Origin: Alloacidobacterium dinghuense
GTDB lineage: Bacteria > Acidobacteriota > Terriglobia > Terriglobales > Acidobacteriaceae
Length of the DNA: 64,000 nucleotides
Reading direction: 5' to 3'
Assembly (NCBI RefSeq): GCF_014274465.1
Contig: NZ_CP060394.1
Location: forward strand, 1,736,001 to 1,800,000
This document shows positions 26,789 through 34,901 of the stretch, in pieces (position 1 is the first letter of the stretch; every line of letters starts with the position of its first letter). Below the pieces are notes generated by a model, which was not told the DNA's origin, made no database searches, and saw only the letters and a list, made by a program, of their open reading frames with translations. The position numbers and the translations under genes are program-made.

Positions 26789-27997
26789 ATGCTTCCGCAC
26801 GATCTACAAGCCGAACAGTTCAACGGATATCCTACCGAGGCGAGAAAGCTGGCCGTGTTGTATATTGGAACGCTAAAACAGCTGCCCCTCGCCTTTCTGC
26901 CGAGTCTCCTCCGGGAGGTCATAGATTACGATGTCAAGTTTCCGGCAGAACGTGTTGCGATTGAAAAGGAACTCGCCAAGCTTAGTTCTCTTTCGCCAGT
27001 GGAGATGAGGGAGTGGTTTCAAGCCTTTTCTGAAATATCGCTTTCTTCGAAATTTGAACAGCTCAACTGGGTAGGGCATCCGGCTCAATTTACCGAGCAG
27101 CTTTCAGAGTATCTTTGGTCGACTCACCAACTGGATGCATTTAGAAAGGTCGCGACCGAATATGGCGAGCGGCTGCGATCGGCGGTCCCTCCAGAACCTC
27201 CTGTAACTTCCAGGCTTGGCATAGCAGTCATCGGGCAAGGTCTTTCATCCTACGACGCTCCACTTTTTCGTAACTTGCGAGAGCACGGCACCTACTTTGC
27301 GCGAGTGAAACCCGATAACGGAGTTGAACTTCTATTGAAAGCTGTTGCAGCACGCGCACAAGCACATCCAGTTCCGTACGGACATTGGTATATCGAGGGA
27401 GGACAGGAGTTCGACTATAGCGCGTTGCTGACCTGTGTGTCGTACCAGGCCCTGGAACCAGTGCGGACAGCATTGTTGCGCAACATGCAAGCTGAAATTA
27501 AACGTCCAGGGATGGGACCCGAACAGCTGCGTACCCATTTGGCTCAGCTATCTCCATCGGATATTGGCATGAACAAGTCGGGAGATGCCGTTTTACACCA
27601 CTTTGAGCTCAAGTTGCTTACCGAGGCGTCTGGAACGCAGATCTTCAGCACCACATTTGCACAATGGGCAGCGCGTGAAGCATTGCGGCGCGCCCAGCCG
27701 TTAACCCTCTTAGTGCGGTTTGGACCTCGACAACGCCAGCGTCCCATGAATGAGCTCCTGTCTAACAATGCTGGCAATCCGGATCTGGACTTGATTGGCT
27801 CATTAATCGATGCGGACATGGGTGCATACTACAACTGGATCAATCAGCAGCGATTACCAGGCTCTGAGCGGTCTTCCTTCCTAGTATGGTTTGAAGGACA
27901 CGGTCAGGCCTTAGCTATCGGACCGACTCTTGCACGGGCAACTACCTCCAACTCAATAGCCGATCTCGGAGAACTACTTTCCTGGGCGATCGGATGA
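26789..27997 (+). CDS. Conserved-looking protein of unknown function, coupled to the phosphatase-like gene
   Basis: 402 residues, not recognised. There is no signal peptide or clear membrane segment. The N-terminal ~130 residues look helical (AFLPSLLREVIDYDV, LSSLSPVEMREWFQAF). The middle has an alpha/beta stretch with RLGIAVIGQGLSSYD and YFARVKPDNGVELLL, followed by GHWYIEGGQEFD. The last part has TFAQWAAREALRRAQP and SSFLVWFEGHGQALAIGP. It begins four bases after the stop of the Tat-exported protein, while itself appearing cytoplasmic. A chaperone, regulator or maturation factor for that neighbour would fit the coupling, but this is only inference from position. Confidence 0.7.
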   Translation: MLPHDLQAEQFNGYPTEARKLAVLYIGTLKQLPLAFLPSLLREVIDYDVKFPAERVAIEKELAKLSSLSPVEMREWFQAFSEISLSSKFEQLNWVGHPAQFTEQLSEYLWSTHQLDAFRKVATEYGERLRSAVPPEPPVTSRLGIAVIGQGLSSYDAPLFRNLREHGTYFARVKPDNGVELLLKAVAARAQAHPVPYGHWYIEGGQEFDYSALLTCVSYQALEPVRTALLRNMQAEIKRPGMGPEQLRTHLAQLSPSDIGMNKSGDAVLHHFELKLLTEASGTQIFSTTFAQWAAREALRRAQPLTLLVRFGPRQRQRPMNELLSNNAGNPDLDLIGSLIDADMGAYYNWINQQRLPGSERSSFLVWFEGHGQALAIGPTLARATTSNSIADLGELLSWAIG

Positions 27998-28156
27998 GAA
28001 CGCTGTTCAGAGCAGATGCAAGCAAAGGCGATCGGACTCGCCATAATCGCCCACGAAATAGCGGCCTCCGCTCGAAATAATTGAATTCAAATGGGCTCAC
28101 TTTGTTACTCTTGCTGCAACTGGTTGCACCCGCGATTACGGGGATAATAACGTTCC

Positions 28157-30007
28157 ATGTGGCGTCTCATCCGCGAGCTGGTAAGACCTTATCGGGGCAC
28201 ACTCATGGTCATTCTGTCGGCGATGCTGGCGGAGACGGCGATGAGTCTTGCCGCTCCGTGGCCACTCAAAATCATCATTGACAACGTTGTAGGCCATCAC
28301 AGGTTGACTCCGTGGCTGGATGACATCGTCCGCCCAATGCTTGAAGGTGGACAGAAGATGCAGGTAGCAGCATTCGCGGCGTTGGCCACGTTATTGATCG
28401 CGGTGATTGGGGCGGTTGCAAGCTATATCGATAATTACTATACCGAGAGTGTTGGCCAGTGGGTTGCGCACGATTTGCGAATGCGTACATATCACCACTT
28501 GCAGAGACTCTCTCTGGGCTACTACAACACGCATCAGACGGGAGCTTTGCTGAGCACGATCACGACTGACATTCAGACGATCCAGGGTTTTGCATCCTCA
28601 TCCAGTCTCGATATCTTCGTCGATCTGTTCACAATTCTTAGCATGCTGGGACTGATGTTCTGGCTCAATTGGGATTTCACGCTGATCGCGCTCGGAATTA
28701 CTCCGTTTTTGTTGCTTTTTGTTTCGCGCTTCAAGAAAGCGGTCAAGAAAGCGACTCACGAGGTTCGCAAAGACCAGGGCGAGATCGTAGCTGTAGTGCA
28801 GCAAGATTTAGAGTCCATGCATGTAATCACGGCATTTGGTAGGCAAGAACTGCAGCAGAAACAGTTACAAGATGTGAGCCAGGCAACTGTCGCGGCCGCC
28901 TTACGAGCGAGAAGGATCAAGTCTTTGCTCTCGCCGGTGGTTACAATCACAGTCGCCGCGTGTACCGCCGTCGTATTGTGGCGCGGTGCATGGCTTATCG
29001 TGCACGACATGATGACAGTCGGAGAATTGACCGTCTTTCTTGCGTATTTGAGCAAATTCTTTAAGCCCGTCAAGGATCTTGCGACCATGACCAATCAGAT
29101 CGCGCAAGCCGCGGTGGGGGTGGAAAGAGTGCGCACGATTCTCGATACGGATGCGATCATCGAGGAAAAGCCCGATGCAATTGATCCTGGACCTCTCACT
29201 GGCGCGATTGAGTTCCAGAATGTGGCCTTCGGATATGACGCTGAAGCCCCAGTGCTGAAAGATGTGAATCTCAAGATCGAGCCGGGGCAGTTTATCGGAA
29301 TTGTGGGCCCCACGGGCGCTGGCAAATCTACCATTGTCAGCCTGATTCCTCGCTTCTACGATCCGCTTTCAGGAGTTGTACGGGTTGACGGAAAAGACCT
29401 TCGCGACGTCAAGCTCAAGGAACTGCGCGACCAGATAGGATACGTTTTGCAGGATACAGTGCTCTTCCGGGGAACCGTGGCTGAAAATATTGCCTTCGGC
29501 AGACCAGACGCTACAACCGAGGAGATTGTGGCTGCGGCGAAGCTAGCCAATGCTGATGAATTTATTGCGAAAATGTCTGATGGCTATAACACGATGGTGG
29601 GCGAACGCGGCGTGACTCTCTCAGGCGGCCAACGTCAGCGGATTGGGATTGCCCGTGTGATGGTTCGGAAGAGCCCGATCCTCTTGCTGGATGAGCCGAC
29701 AGCCGCTCTTGATACTGAGTCAGAACATCTGGTGATCGATGCTCTTGAACGGTTGATGAAGGGTAAGACCGTGATCACAATTGCTCACAGGTTGAGCACG
29801 ATTCGAGACGCGGACCGAATTCTTGTCATCTGTGATGGAATCGTAGCAGAGGCTGGCACGCACAACGAACTACTGGCTCTTGGCGGTATTTTCGCAGGGC
29901 TGTATCACGCGCAATTCAAAGACGAGACAACGAGAAGTGAACGCGCATTGCCAGAGCAACCGGTAGTCTCAGCCAGCCTAAAGTCCTTGTCTCCGGAGGG
30001 AGCATAG
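28157..30007 (+). CDS. ABC exporter, MsbA/lipid-A or multidrug type, fused TM and ATPase
   Basis: 616 residues. The first ~310 hold six membrane helices of the type-IV ABC exporter fold (ABC_membrane). The ATPase follows with Walker A GPTGAGKSTI, Q-loop, signature LSGGQRQRIG, Walker B ILLLDEPTAAL and the H-loop in TIAHRLS, all intact. It works as a homodimer in the inner membrane, flipping lipids or drugs. The gene ends three bases before a phospholipase D-like gene, so substrate and enzyme could both be phospholipids. The C-terminal ~30 residues are a Ser/Pro-rich tail. Confidence 0.9.
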   Translation: MWRLIRELVRPYRGTLMVILSAMLAETAMSLAAPWPLKIIIDNVVGHHRLTPWLDDIVRPMLEGGQKMQVAAFAALATLLIAVIGAVASYIDNYYTESVGQWVAHDLRMRTYHHLQRLSLGYYNTHQTGALLSTITTDIQTIQGFASSSSLDIFVDLFTILSMLGLMFWLNWDFTLIALGITPFLLLFVSRFKKAVKKATHEVRKDQGEIVAVVQQDLESMHVITAFGRQELQQKQLQDVSQATVAAALRARRIKSLLSPVVTITVAACTAVVLWRGAWLIVHDMMTVGELTVFLAYLSKFFKPVKDLATMTNQIAQAAVGVERVRTILDTDAIIEEKPDAIDPGPLTGAIEFQNVAFGYDAEAPVLKDVNLKIEPGQFIGIVGPTGAGKSTIVSLIPRFYDPLSGVVRVDGKDLRDVKLKELRDQIGYVLQDTVLFRGTVAENIAFGRPDATTEEIVAAAKLANADEFIAKMSDGYNTMVGERGVTLSGGQRQRIGIARVMVRKSPILLLDEPTAALDTESEHLVIDALERLMKGKTVITIAHRLSTIRDADRILVICDGIVAEAGTHNELLALGGIFAGLYHAQFKDETTRSERALPEQPVVSASLKSLSPEGA

Positions 30008-30010
30008 AAG

Positions 30011-31009
30011 ATGTCCCGTTCGCTGATCGTATTACCCGATGATTCAGTCCGTCCGTTCATAGAGGCGATCGATCATGCGTCTAAAACATTGCGGATAAAG
30101 ATGTTCGTCTTTTCCGATCCCGTTCTTATTCAAGCTGTGATTTCGGCGCACAAGCGCGGCGTTAAGGTCCGCATCATGCTCAATCCTTCTCGGCGCAGTG
30201 GCGAAAAGGAGAATGATGATACTCATCGGATCCTGACCGATGCCGGGATCGCGGTGCTCGACAGTAATCCGGCATTCGACGTAACGCATGAAAAATCAAT
30301 GGTGATCGATGACGAATCAGCGTACATTCAATCGCTTAATTGGCAAACCAAGAATTTCACTAAAACCCGAGACTATGCAATTGTGACCCAGCATAAGCAT
30401 GAGGTGAATGAAGTGATCGAATGCTTCGATGCTGACTGGAGCAGGCAAGAGTTTAAGCCTGACAATCAATCACACCTTATCTGGTGCACTGGCAATGGGC
30501 GGCAACGAATTGCAGAGTTCATCGATGAGGCTAGACATTCTTTGTGGGTGCAGAATGAGCGGTATCAAGACCCGGTAATTATCGAACGCCTCGTGCGTGC
30601 AAGCCGGCGAGGTGTCAAGGTCAGGGTGATGATGCGGCCTCCGCATACGCTGAAAAAAGACAAGCTCATCGAAGGCATCGGAGGTGTCCGGATTCTCGAT
30701 GATGTGGGCATCAAGGTTCACAAGCTGAAGGATCTGAAACTTCACGCAAAGCTTCTGTTTGCTGATGGAGCACGAGCTATCATCGGGTCTATTAATCTGG
30801 CGCCGGGCAGTTTCGATAGCCGTCGTGAGCTTGCCATCGAAGTTCGCGATGACGGCATCGCCAGTCGTATCCATGAAGTTGTACATCGTGACTGGGAAAA
30901 TTCGAAGGCGATCGACCTGACTGACGACGGCCTTTTGGCAGATCTCGAAGACGTCGACGAAAATGTTGCGGCAGACCTGGCGCTGGAAAACCACAAAAAA
31001 AACAAATGA
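30011..31009 (+). CDS. Phospholipase D-like / cardiolipin synthase-like protein
   Basis: 332 residues with two HKD motifs: HEKSMVIDDE (near residue 96) and LHAKLLFADGAR (near residue 245), each as HxKx4D. The pair forms one active site that makes and breaks phosphodiester bonds through a His intermediate. It lacks the N-terminal membrane helices of classical cardiolipin synthase and is shorter (about 480 is usual), so it may be a soluble or peripheral enzyme, or a nuclease-like PLD. It starts three bases after the ABC exporter stop and surely shares its mRNA. Confidence 0.85.
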   Translation: MSRSLIVLPDDSVRPFIEAIDHASKTLRIKMFVFSDPVLIQAVISAHKRGVKVRIMLNPSRRSGEKENDDTHRILTDAGIAVLDSNPAFDVTHEKSMVIDDESAYIQSLNWQTKNFTKTRDYAIVTQHKHEVNEVIECFDADWSRQEFKPDNQSHLIWCTGNGRQRIAEFIDEARHSLWVQNERYQDPVIIERLVRASRRGVKVRVMMRPPHTLKKDKLIEGIGGVRILDDVGIKVHKLKDLKLHAKLLFADGARAIIGSINLAPGSFDSRRELAIEVRDDGIASRIHEVVHRDWENSKAIDLTDDGLLADLEDVDENVAADLALENHKKNK

Positions 31010-31093
31010 GAAGTATTAACGTTCCAGCCTATCCCATGTAAGCTAAATTCCTGATAACACAGGTTCTTTGCGAAAGATTGGCGCAGATATCTG

Positions 31094-31162
31094 AAAATAC
31101 TTGATTTACAGGCAAGTATTTTATTTCCAACAAGAAAGGCCGCCGTGTCGGCGGGCTTTTTT
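31094..31162 (+). terminator. Two hairpins after the PLD gene, the second with a T run
   Basis: AAAATACTTG (31094-31103) and CAAGTATTTT (31113-31122) form a perfect 10-bp stem. Further on CCGCCG-TGT-CGGCGG (31140-31154) is followed by GCTTTTTT, a good Rho-independent terminator. Both lie in the 252-base gap before the convergent GH38 gene. Confidence 0.7.
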
Positions 31163-31261
31163 ATTCCCTATTTCAATTTTACAGGATTGATGGAAAGAAC
31201 ACGCCAAATTGGATGAAGTATTTTCTCCTTAGAATGAATGGGTTAGAGGATTTCTTTGCAG

Positions 31262-34200
31262 TTACTCTCTTGACAGCGGTTTGGGGCTATGCAAAACGGG
31301 ATTGCCTATTAGTCGAACTGTAACAATTTCATGCGGGTGGATATCGACTTTGAACGCGCTTCTACCTTCTGTGAGTAGGAGTTTCTGGTTGCGTTCGACC
31401 GCGTCTGTTTGAAAAACCTTGTCGAGCAGGAGCAGCGGTGTTGAGACCGTGATTGAGCGTGGAGCTCCGCCGAGATCGATAAGCCGGAGGATGGTTCCGT
31501 TTCCGTCTTCCGCCGGCTTCCAGGTGTCTAGTAGAAGATTTGGATCGTCAATGGTTAGAAAACTTGCCTCTTTGCCATCCAATGGACGAGATAAGTCGAG
31601 CGCTTTATCCTGCGAACGAATTTCATCTACTTCTAGCGGAGTAACTTCCTCCCACCCCATACGGCTCAGGGCGAGAGAATCAGAGGCTGGCGCGCTGGTC
31701 ACAACAAAACGAAATCGGAAATTACCGTCCTGGGCAGCACGATAATTCGTGTGCCAATAATTGTTCATGACATAGGCAAATATGGTCCCGGTGCGTTTAC
31801 CAAATTCTGTCGGCCATTCTCCGCGATTGATATCCCCCAATGTTACAAGCGGTGTATCCAGCGGCATGACAGCTCCAGAGAATCCATCCTGCTGCGCCGA
31901 AATCCAGTGCTGCACAGAAAACCACTCGTGGCCAGCGCCCGGATACATGTCCGTCGATGGGTCAACCACACCATTCTGGATCTCATACCGAAATTGAGGG
32001 TGATTCATTGCGAAGGGGAAAGCGAAGTATACAGCTTCTTTCGTGAAGGCCTCTTTTTTCGCGACGTTCTCGATGAATTCGATTTTCTTCTCATTTTCAA
32101 AGAGGCGGATTTCAGTAGTGATTTCCGGAGTGTTTTCCGCGGAACTTTCGAGGTGGGCACACCAACCATAGGAAGTGCGTTCGACTGAAATCAAGCGGCC
32201 TTGTGAACCGGCGTGAATCTGCAACTCTGGTTTAGGGGAAACGACACGATATTGAAGGATGCTGTTAGGCTCCTTATCTCCACCAGCGACATAAAGATAT
32301 TGGCCGAATCGATAAGGACTGTTCTGGTCCACCAACTCTTTTTGAAGTTGCTTGTCATAGACACTTCGCACTGCGCCCGAGGACGGGTCGAGTTCCACGC
32401 GGTAGTAAGGACTTTCGAGAGTTGCGGCGCCGATTTTTTCGGTTGCCGGGAGCGATTTATCGGATCGGCGAAGATCGTACACTTTGTAACCAACCGGCGG
32501 TACATCCGTTGCGACGAATTCAATTCGGCGAAAATCATTACCCTGGTGCACAGCGGAATAGGCAATGGATTGATCTGTCGATCGGTCAACGATCTCAAGG
32601 CCCTTATCTAGATCCATCTCGACGATTCCATCTCGCTTCCAATTAAGTGGATTGAAGACGACGACACTGCCGACTCCTGCGGAGATGGAGTCTGCTACGC
32701 TGGCCATGCTGCTGCGAAGCAGGTGGTCCCGCAGTTCAGAAGCAGTCGTGGCGCGTGAGTCCTTTACGCGTAGTTGTTCAGAGGCTTCGCGGCTGGATGG
32801 ATCGGACACGCTATTCCACGACAGCCAGGTGTGCTCGTCCATCAAAACCATGTTGTTCCACATTTGACTTAGAAGGTCATGATCGACTGACAGACGTGGA
32901 TTGATGAGCGTGCTGATCGTAGCAAGTTTTTCGGCTGAAGGAGCACGGCTTTCGTTTTCGCGCTCCAAGGCTGCAAAGAAAGCATCAGAGCCTATGCCAT
33001 CTTCCCAGTAGGGCCCGCCATCACCGCGCATGGTTGGAATGTTGTCGCCGAACTGTTTTGCTATTTCTTCAAGAGCATCATGAAAGCCGGAGTATTGCAG
33101 ATGCGGATAGGCGTAGTGCGCATTCCACTGATCAGCCAATTCTGCCTGCTGAGGAAATAGATCAGTATTCTCAACTTGGGTGCCGAAGAGGATGGCGGCG
33201 TGAGCCTGATAGTTCTTGCTTTGATACATCTGCAGGAAAACGGGTAACATCTCCTCTCCGACTTCAGGGAGCGGAGGCAACCCGAAAAGAAATTGCATTT
33301 GCATATAATGGCGCGAGTACCAGAAGAGCACTCTCTTTCCGTCGGGACCTTCCCAATACATCGGGGAGTTTTCATTCAAATGCCCCTGAAGAAGAACTGG
33401 AGCGCGATCATTGTTGCTTCCGGCGAGAAAATACTGAATACCCGCCGCTGCCAGCACGGAGGGGTACGACCATGTGTAAGACGGAACATCCGTGATGTTC
33501 ACGTAGTCGAAAGGCGTCTTATTTTGCCGACTGAAGTTTGCGCTCGGATAAAGTGAACGGATCAATGTTTCCGCTGTCGGGAAGCCGGTAAGCACATTGC
33601 TGTACTGGGCCGGGATATAAAGCTTTTCTTCTTTAATAGCCTGAATCACACGCTGCTTTTCCTGCGGAGTTCGTGTCTTGAGATATTGCTCCAGGTTCCA
33701 GAAGCCATCTGTGCTGAATCGGAATGATGGATGCTTTGCGGACAAATCCATCGCCTCGTCGAGAATGCGGCTTTGAATCGTGGCGACTTTCGCCTGGTAA
33801 TCTGTGTAACCCACATCCAGGTGAACGTGGGGAACGAGGAAGAGAGTCCACTTCTTCTGTGGTTCTATGGTTTGAGTGGAATGCGTAGTGTGACCGTCGA
33901 GCGTTACTGTGATGCTGACCGGAGTATTGGCTGGAAATTCAGGTACCTGGACGGGAATGCGTTTTTCGCCGAAGTCGTGATCGATGTGAATCTGGCGTTT
34001 AAAGTGATGACCTGAAACTTCGAGATCGATCTGTCCGGAGCCTGGCCGAGCGTTGTAGCGAACAAGAACGTCAACTCGTTCTGTCAGCAGTTTGTCGAGT
34101 TGTTGATAGAAGATAGTTGGTTCTATGTGTACGACTGGATCGTGCGACAAAGCCGACGATTGATCGAGTTCGATTGCGTCGTAGTTGAATCCCGCGTCGG

Positions 34201-34735
34201 GCACCGCTTTACTCGCGGTCGCCACTGCTTGCAGCGTGATCGTGTTTGATCCTTGATGCAGATAGTCGCCAGGAAAATCAAATTCGACTGTCGAGTGAGA
34301 ATATGCCGGGAAGAATGCAGCCATGGTGTCGCCCATGCTGTATTCCAGTTCCGGATGTAAGTAGAAAATACCGGTGCGACCGTTAATGGAGACGCGTAGC
34401 TCGGGTACGCTGGAATGCTCAACGAGCAGGGAGACGCGCAACCGATAAGCAGTCGATGGCTTATCGGTCATCGAAAACTGAATCGTGCGCGGCGCAGAGG
34501 CGATGTCTGAATTACTTGCAGGGACGTAAGCAGGCGCAAAGCTGTACCAACTCTTGGCAGGCGAGTCTTGCTGGACGACAAATGTCACAGGTTGCTGAGG
34601 TGAACCATCGGCGAATTCAGCAGATGAGCGATCGAATGTTCCAATACGCCAAATTGCATTCGTTGTCTGGGCGACAGCAGATAAGAATGAAGAAACCGAT
34701 AAGGCGAGAAAGAGGCTGGCGGCCCTGAATTGCAT
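31262..34735 (-). CDS. Glycoside hydrolase family 38 alpha-mannosidase with N-terminal lyase-type CBM domain
   Basis: ATG 34735 is used: CAGGAG lies six bases upstream and a signal peptide follows (MQFRAASLFLALSVSSF...AVAQ); the product is 1157 residues. Residues ~25-190 resemble domain III of polysaccharide lyase family 4 (AIWRIGTFDRSSAEF, RVSINGRTG), a carbohydrate-binding beta-sandwich. The GH38 catalytic barrel starts near 300 with LFLVPHVHLDVGYTDYQAK (zinc His/Asp) and has a helical bundle and C-terminal beta domain with FNPLNWKRDGIVEM. The enzyme is expected to be periplasmic and to cleave alpha-mannosides. The lyase-type domain ahead of GH38 suggests plant cell-wall or rhamnogalacturonan-associated glycans, an inference. 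It is divergent from the aspartic protease gene. Confidence 0.87.
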   Translation of the reverse strand: MQFRAASLFLALSVSSFLSAVAQTTNAIWRIGTFDRSSAEFADGSPQQPVTFVVQQDSPAKSWYSFAPAYVPASNSDIASAPRTIQFSMTDKPSTAYRLRVSLLVEHSSVPELRVSINGRTGIFYLHPELEYSMGDTMAAFFPAYSHSTVEFDFPGDYLHQGSNTITLQAVATASKAVPDAGFNYDAIELDQSSALSHDPVVHIEPTIFYQQLDKLLTERVDVLVRYNARPGSGQIDLEVSGHHFKRQIHIDHDFGEKRIPVQVPEFPANTPVSITVTLDGHTTHSTQTIEPQKKWTLFLVPHVHLDVGYTDYQAKVATIQSRILDEAMDLSAKHPSFRFSTDGFWNLEQYLKTRTPQEKQRVIQAIKEEKLYIPAQYSNVLTGFPTAETLIRSLYPSANFSRQNKTPFDYVNITDVPSYTWSYPSVLAAAGIQYFLAGSNNDRAPVLLQGHLNENSPMYWEGPDGKRVLFWYSRHYMQMQFLFGLPPLPEVGEEMLPVFLQMYQSKNYQAHAAILFGTQVENTDLFPQQAELADQWNAHYAYPHLQYSGFHDALEEIAKQFGDNIPTMRGDGGPYWEDGIGSDAFFAALERENESRAPSAEKLATISTLINPRLSVDHDLLSQMWNNMVLMDEHTWLSWNSVSDPSSREASEQLRVKDSRATTASELRDHLLRSSMASVADSISAGVGSVVVFNPLNWKRDGIVEMDLDKGLEIVDRSTDQSIAYSAVHQGNDFRRIEFVATDVPPVGYKVYDLRRSDKSLPATEKIGAATLESPYYRVELDPSSGAVRSVYDKQLQKELVDQNSPYRFGQYLYVAGGDKEPNSILQYRVVSPKPELQIHAGSQGRLISVERTSYGWCAHLESSAENTPEITTEIRLFENEKKIEFIENVAKKEAFTKEAVYFAFPFAMNHPQFRYEIQNGVVDPSTDMYPGAGHEWFSVQHWISAQQDGFSGAVMPLDTPLVTLGDINRGEWPTEFGKRTGTIFAYVMNNYWHTNYRAAQDGNFRFRFVVTSAPASDSLALSRMGWEEVTPLEVDEIRSQDKALDLSRPLDGKEASFLTIDDPNLLLDTWKPAEDGNGTILRLIDLGGAPRSITVSTPLLLLDKVFQTDAVERNQKLLLTEGRSAFKVDIHPHEIVTVRLIGNPVLHSPKPLSRE

Positions 34736-34901
34736 GCCTGCTCCTGATGGTAGCGATTCCACTGCGGTCTAATAGTAAATTGAGCAGGCTGTCTCTGGCA
34801 TCGAATCTTGGAGGCCGGCGACCAATAGAAAACCGAGCCAACCAGACTGCGCTGAAGCGTATACTCCCGTTTAACGTGATTTTGGGTTTTTCTGGAATCT
34901 G

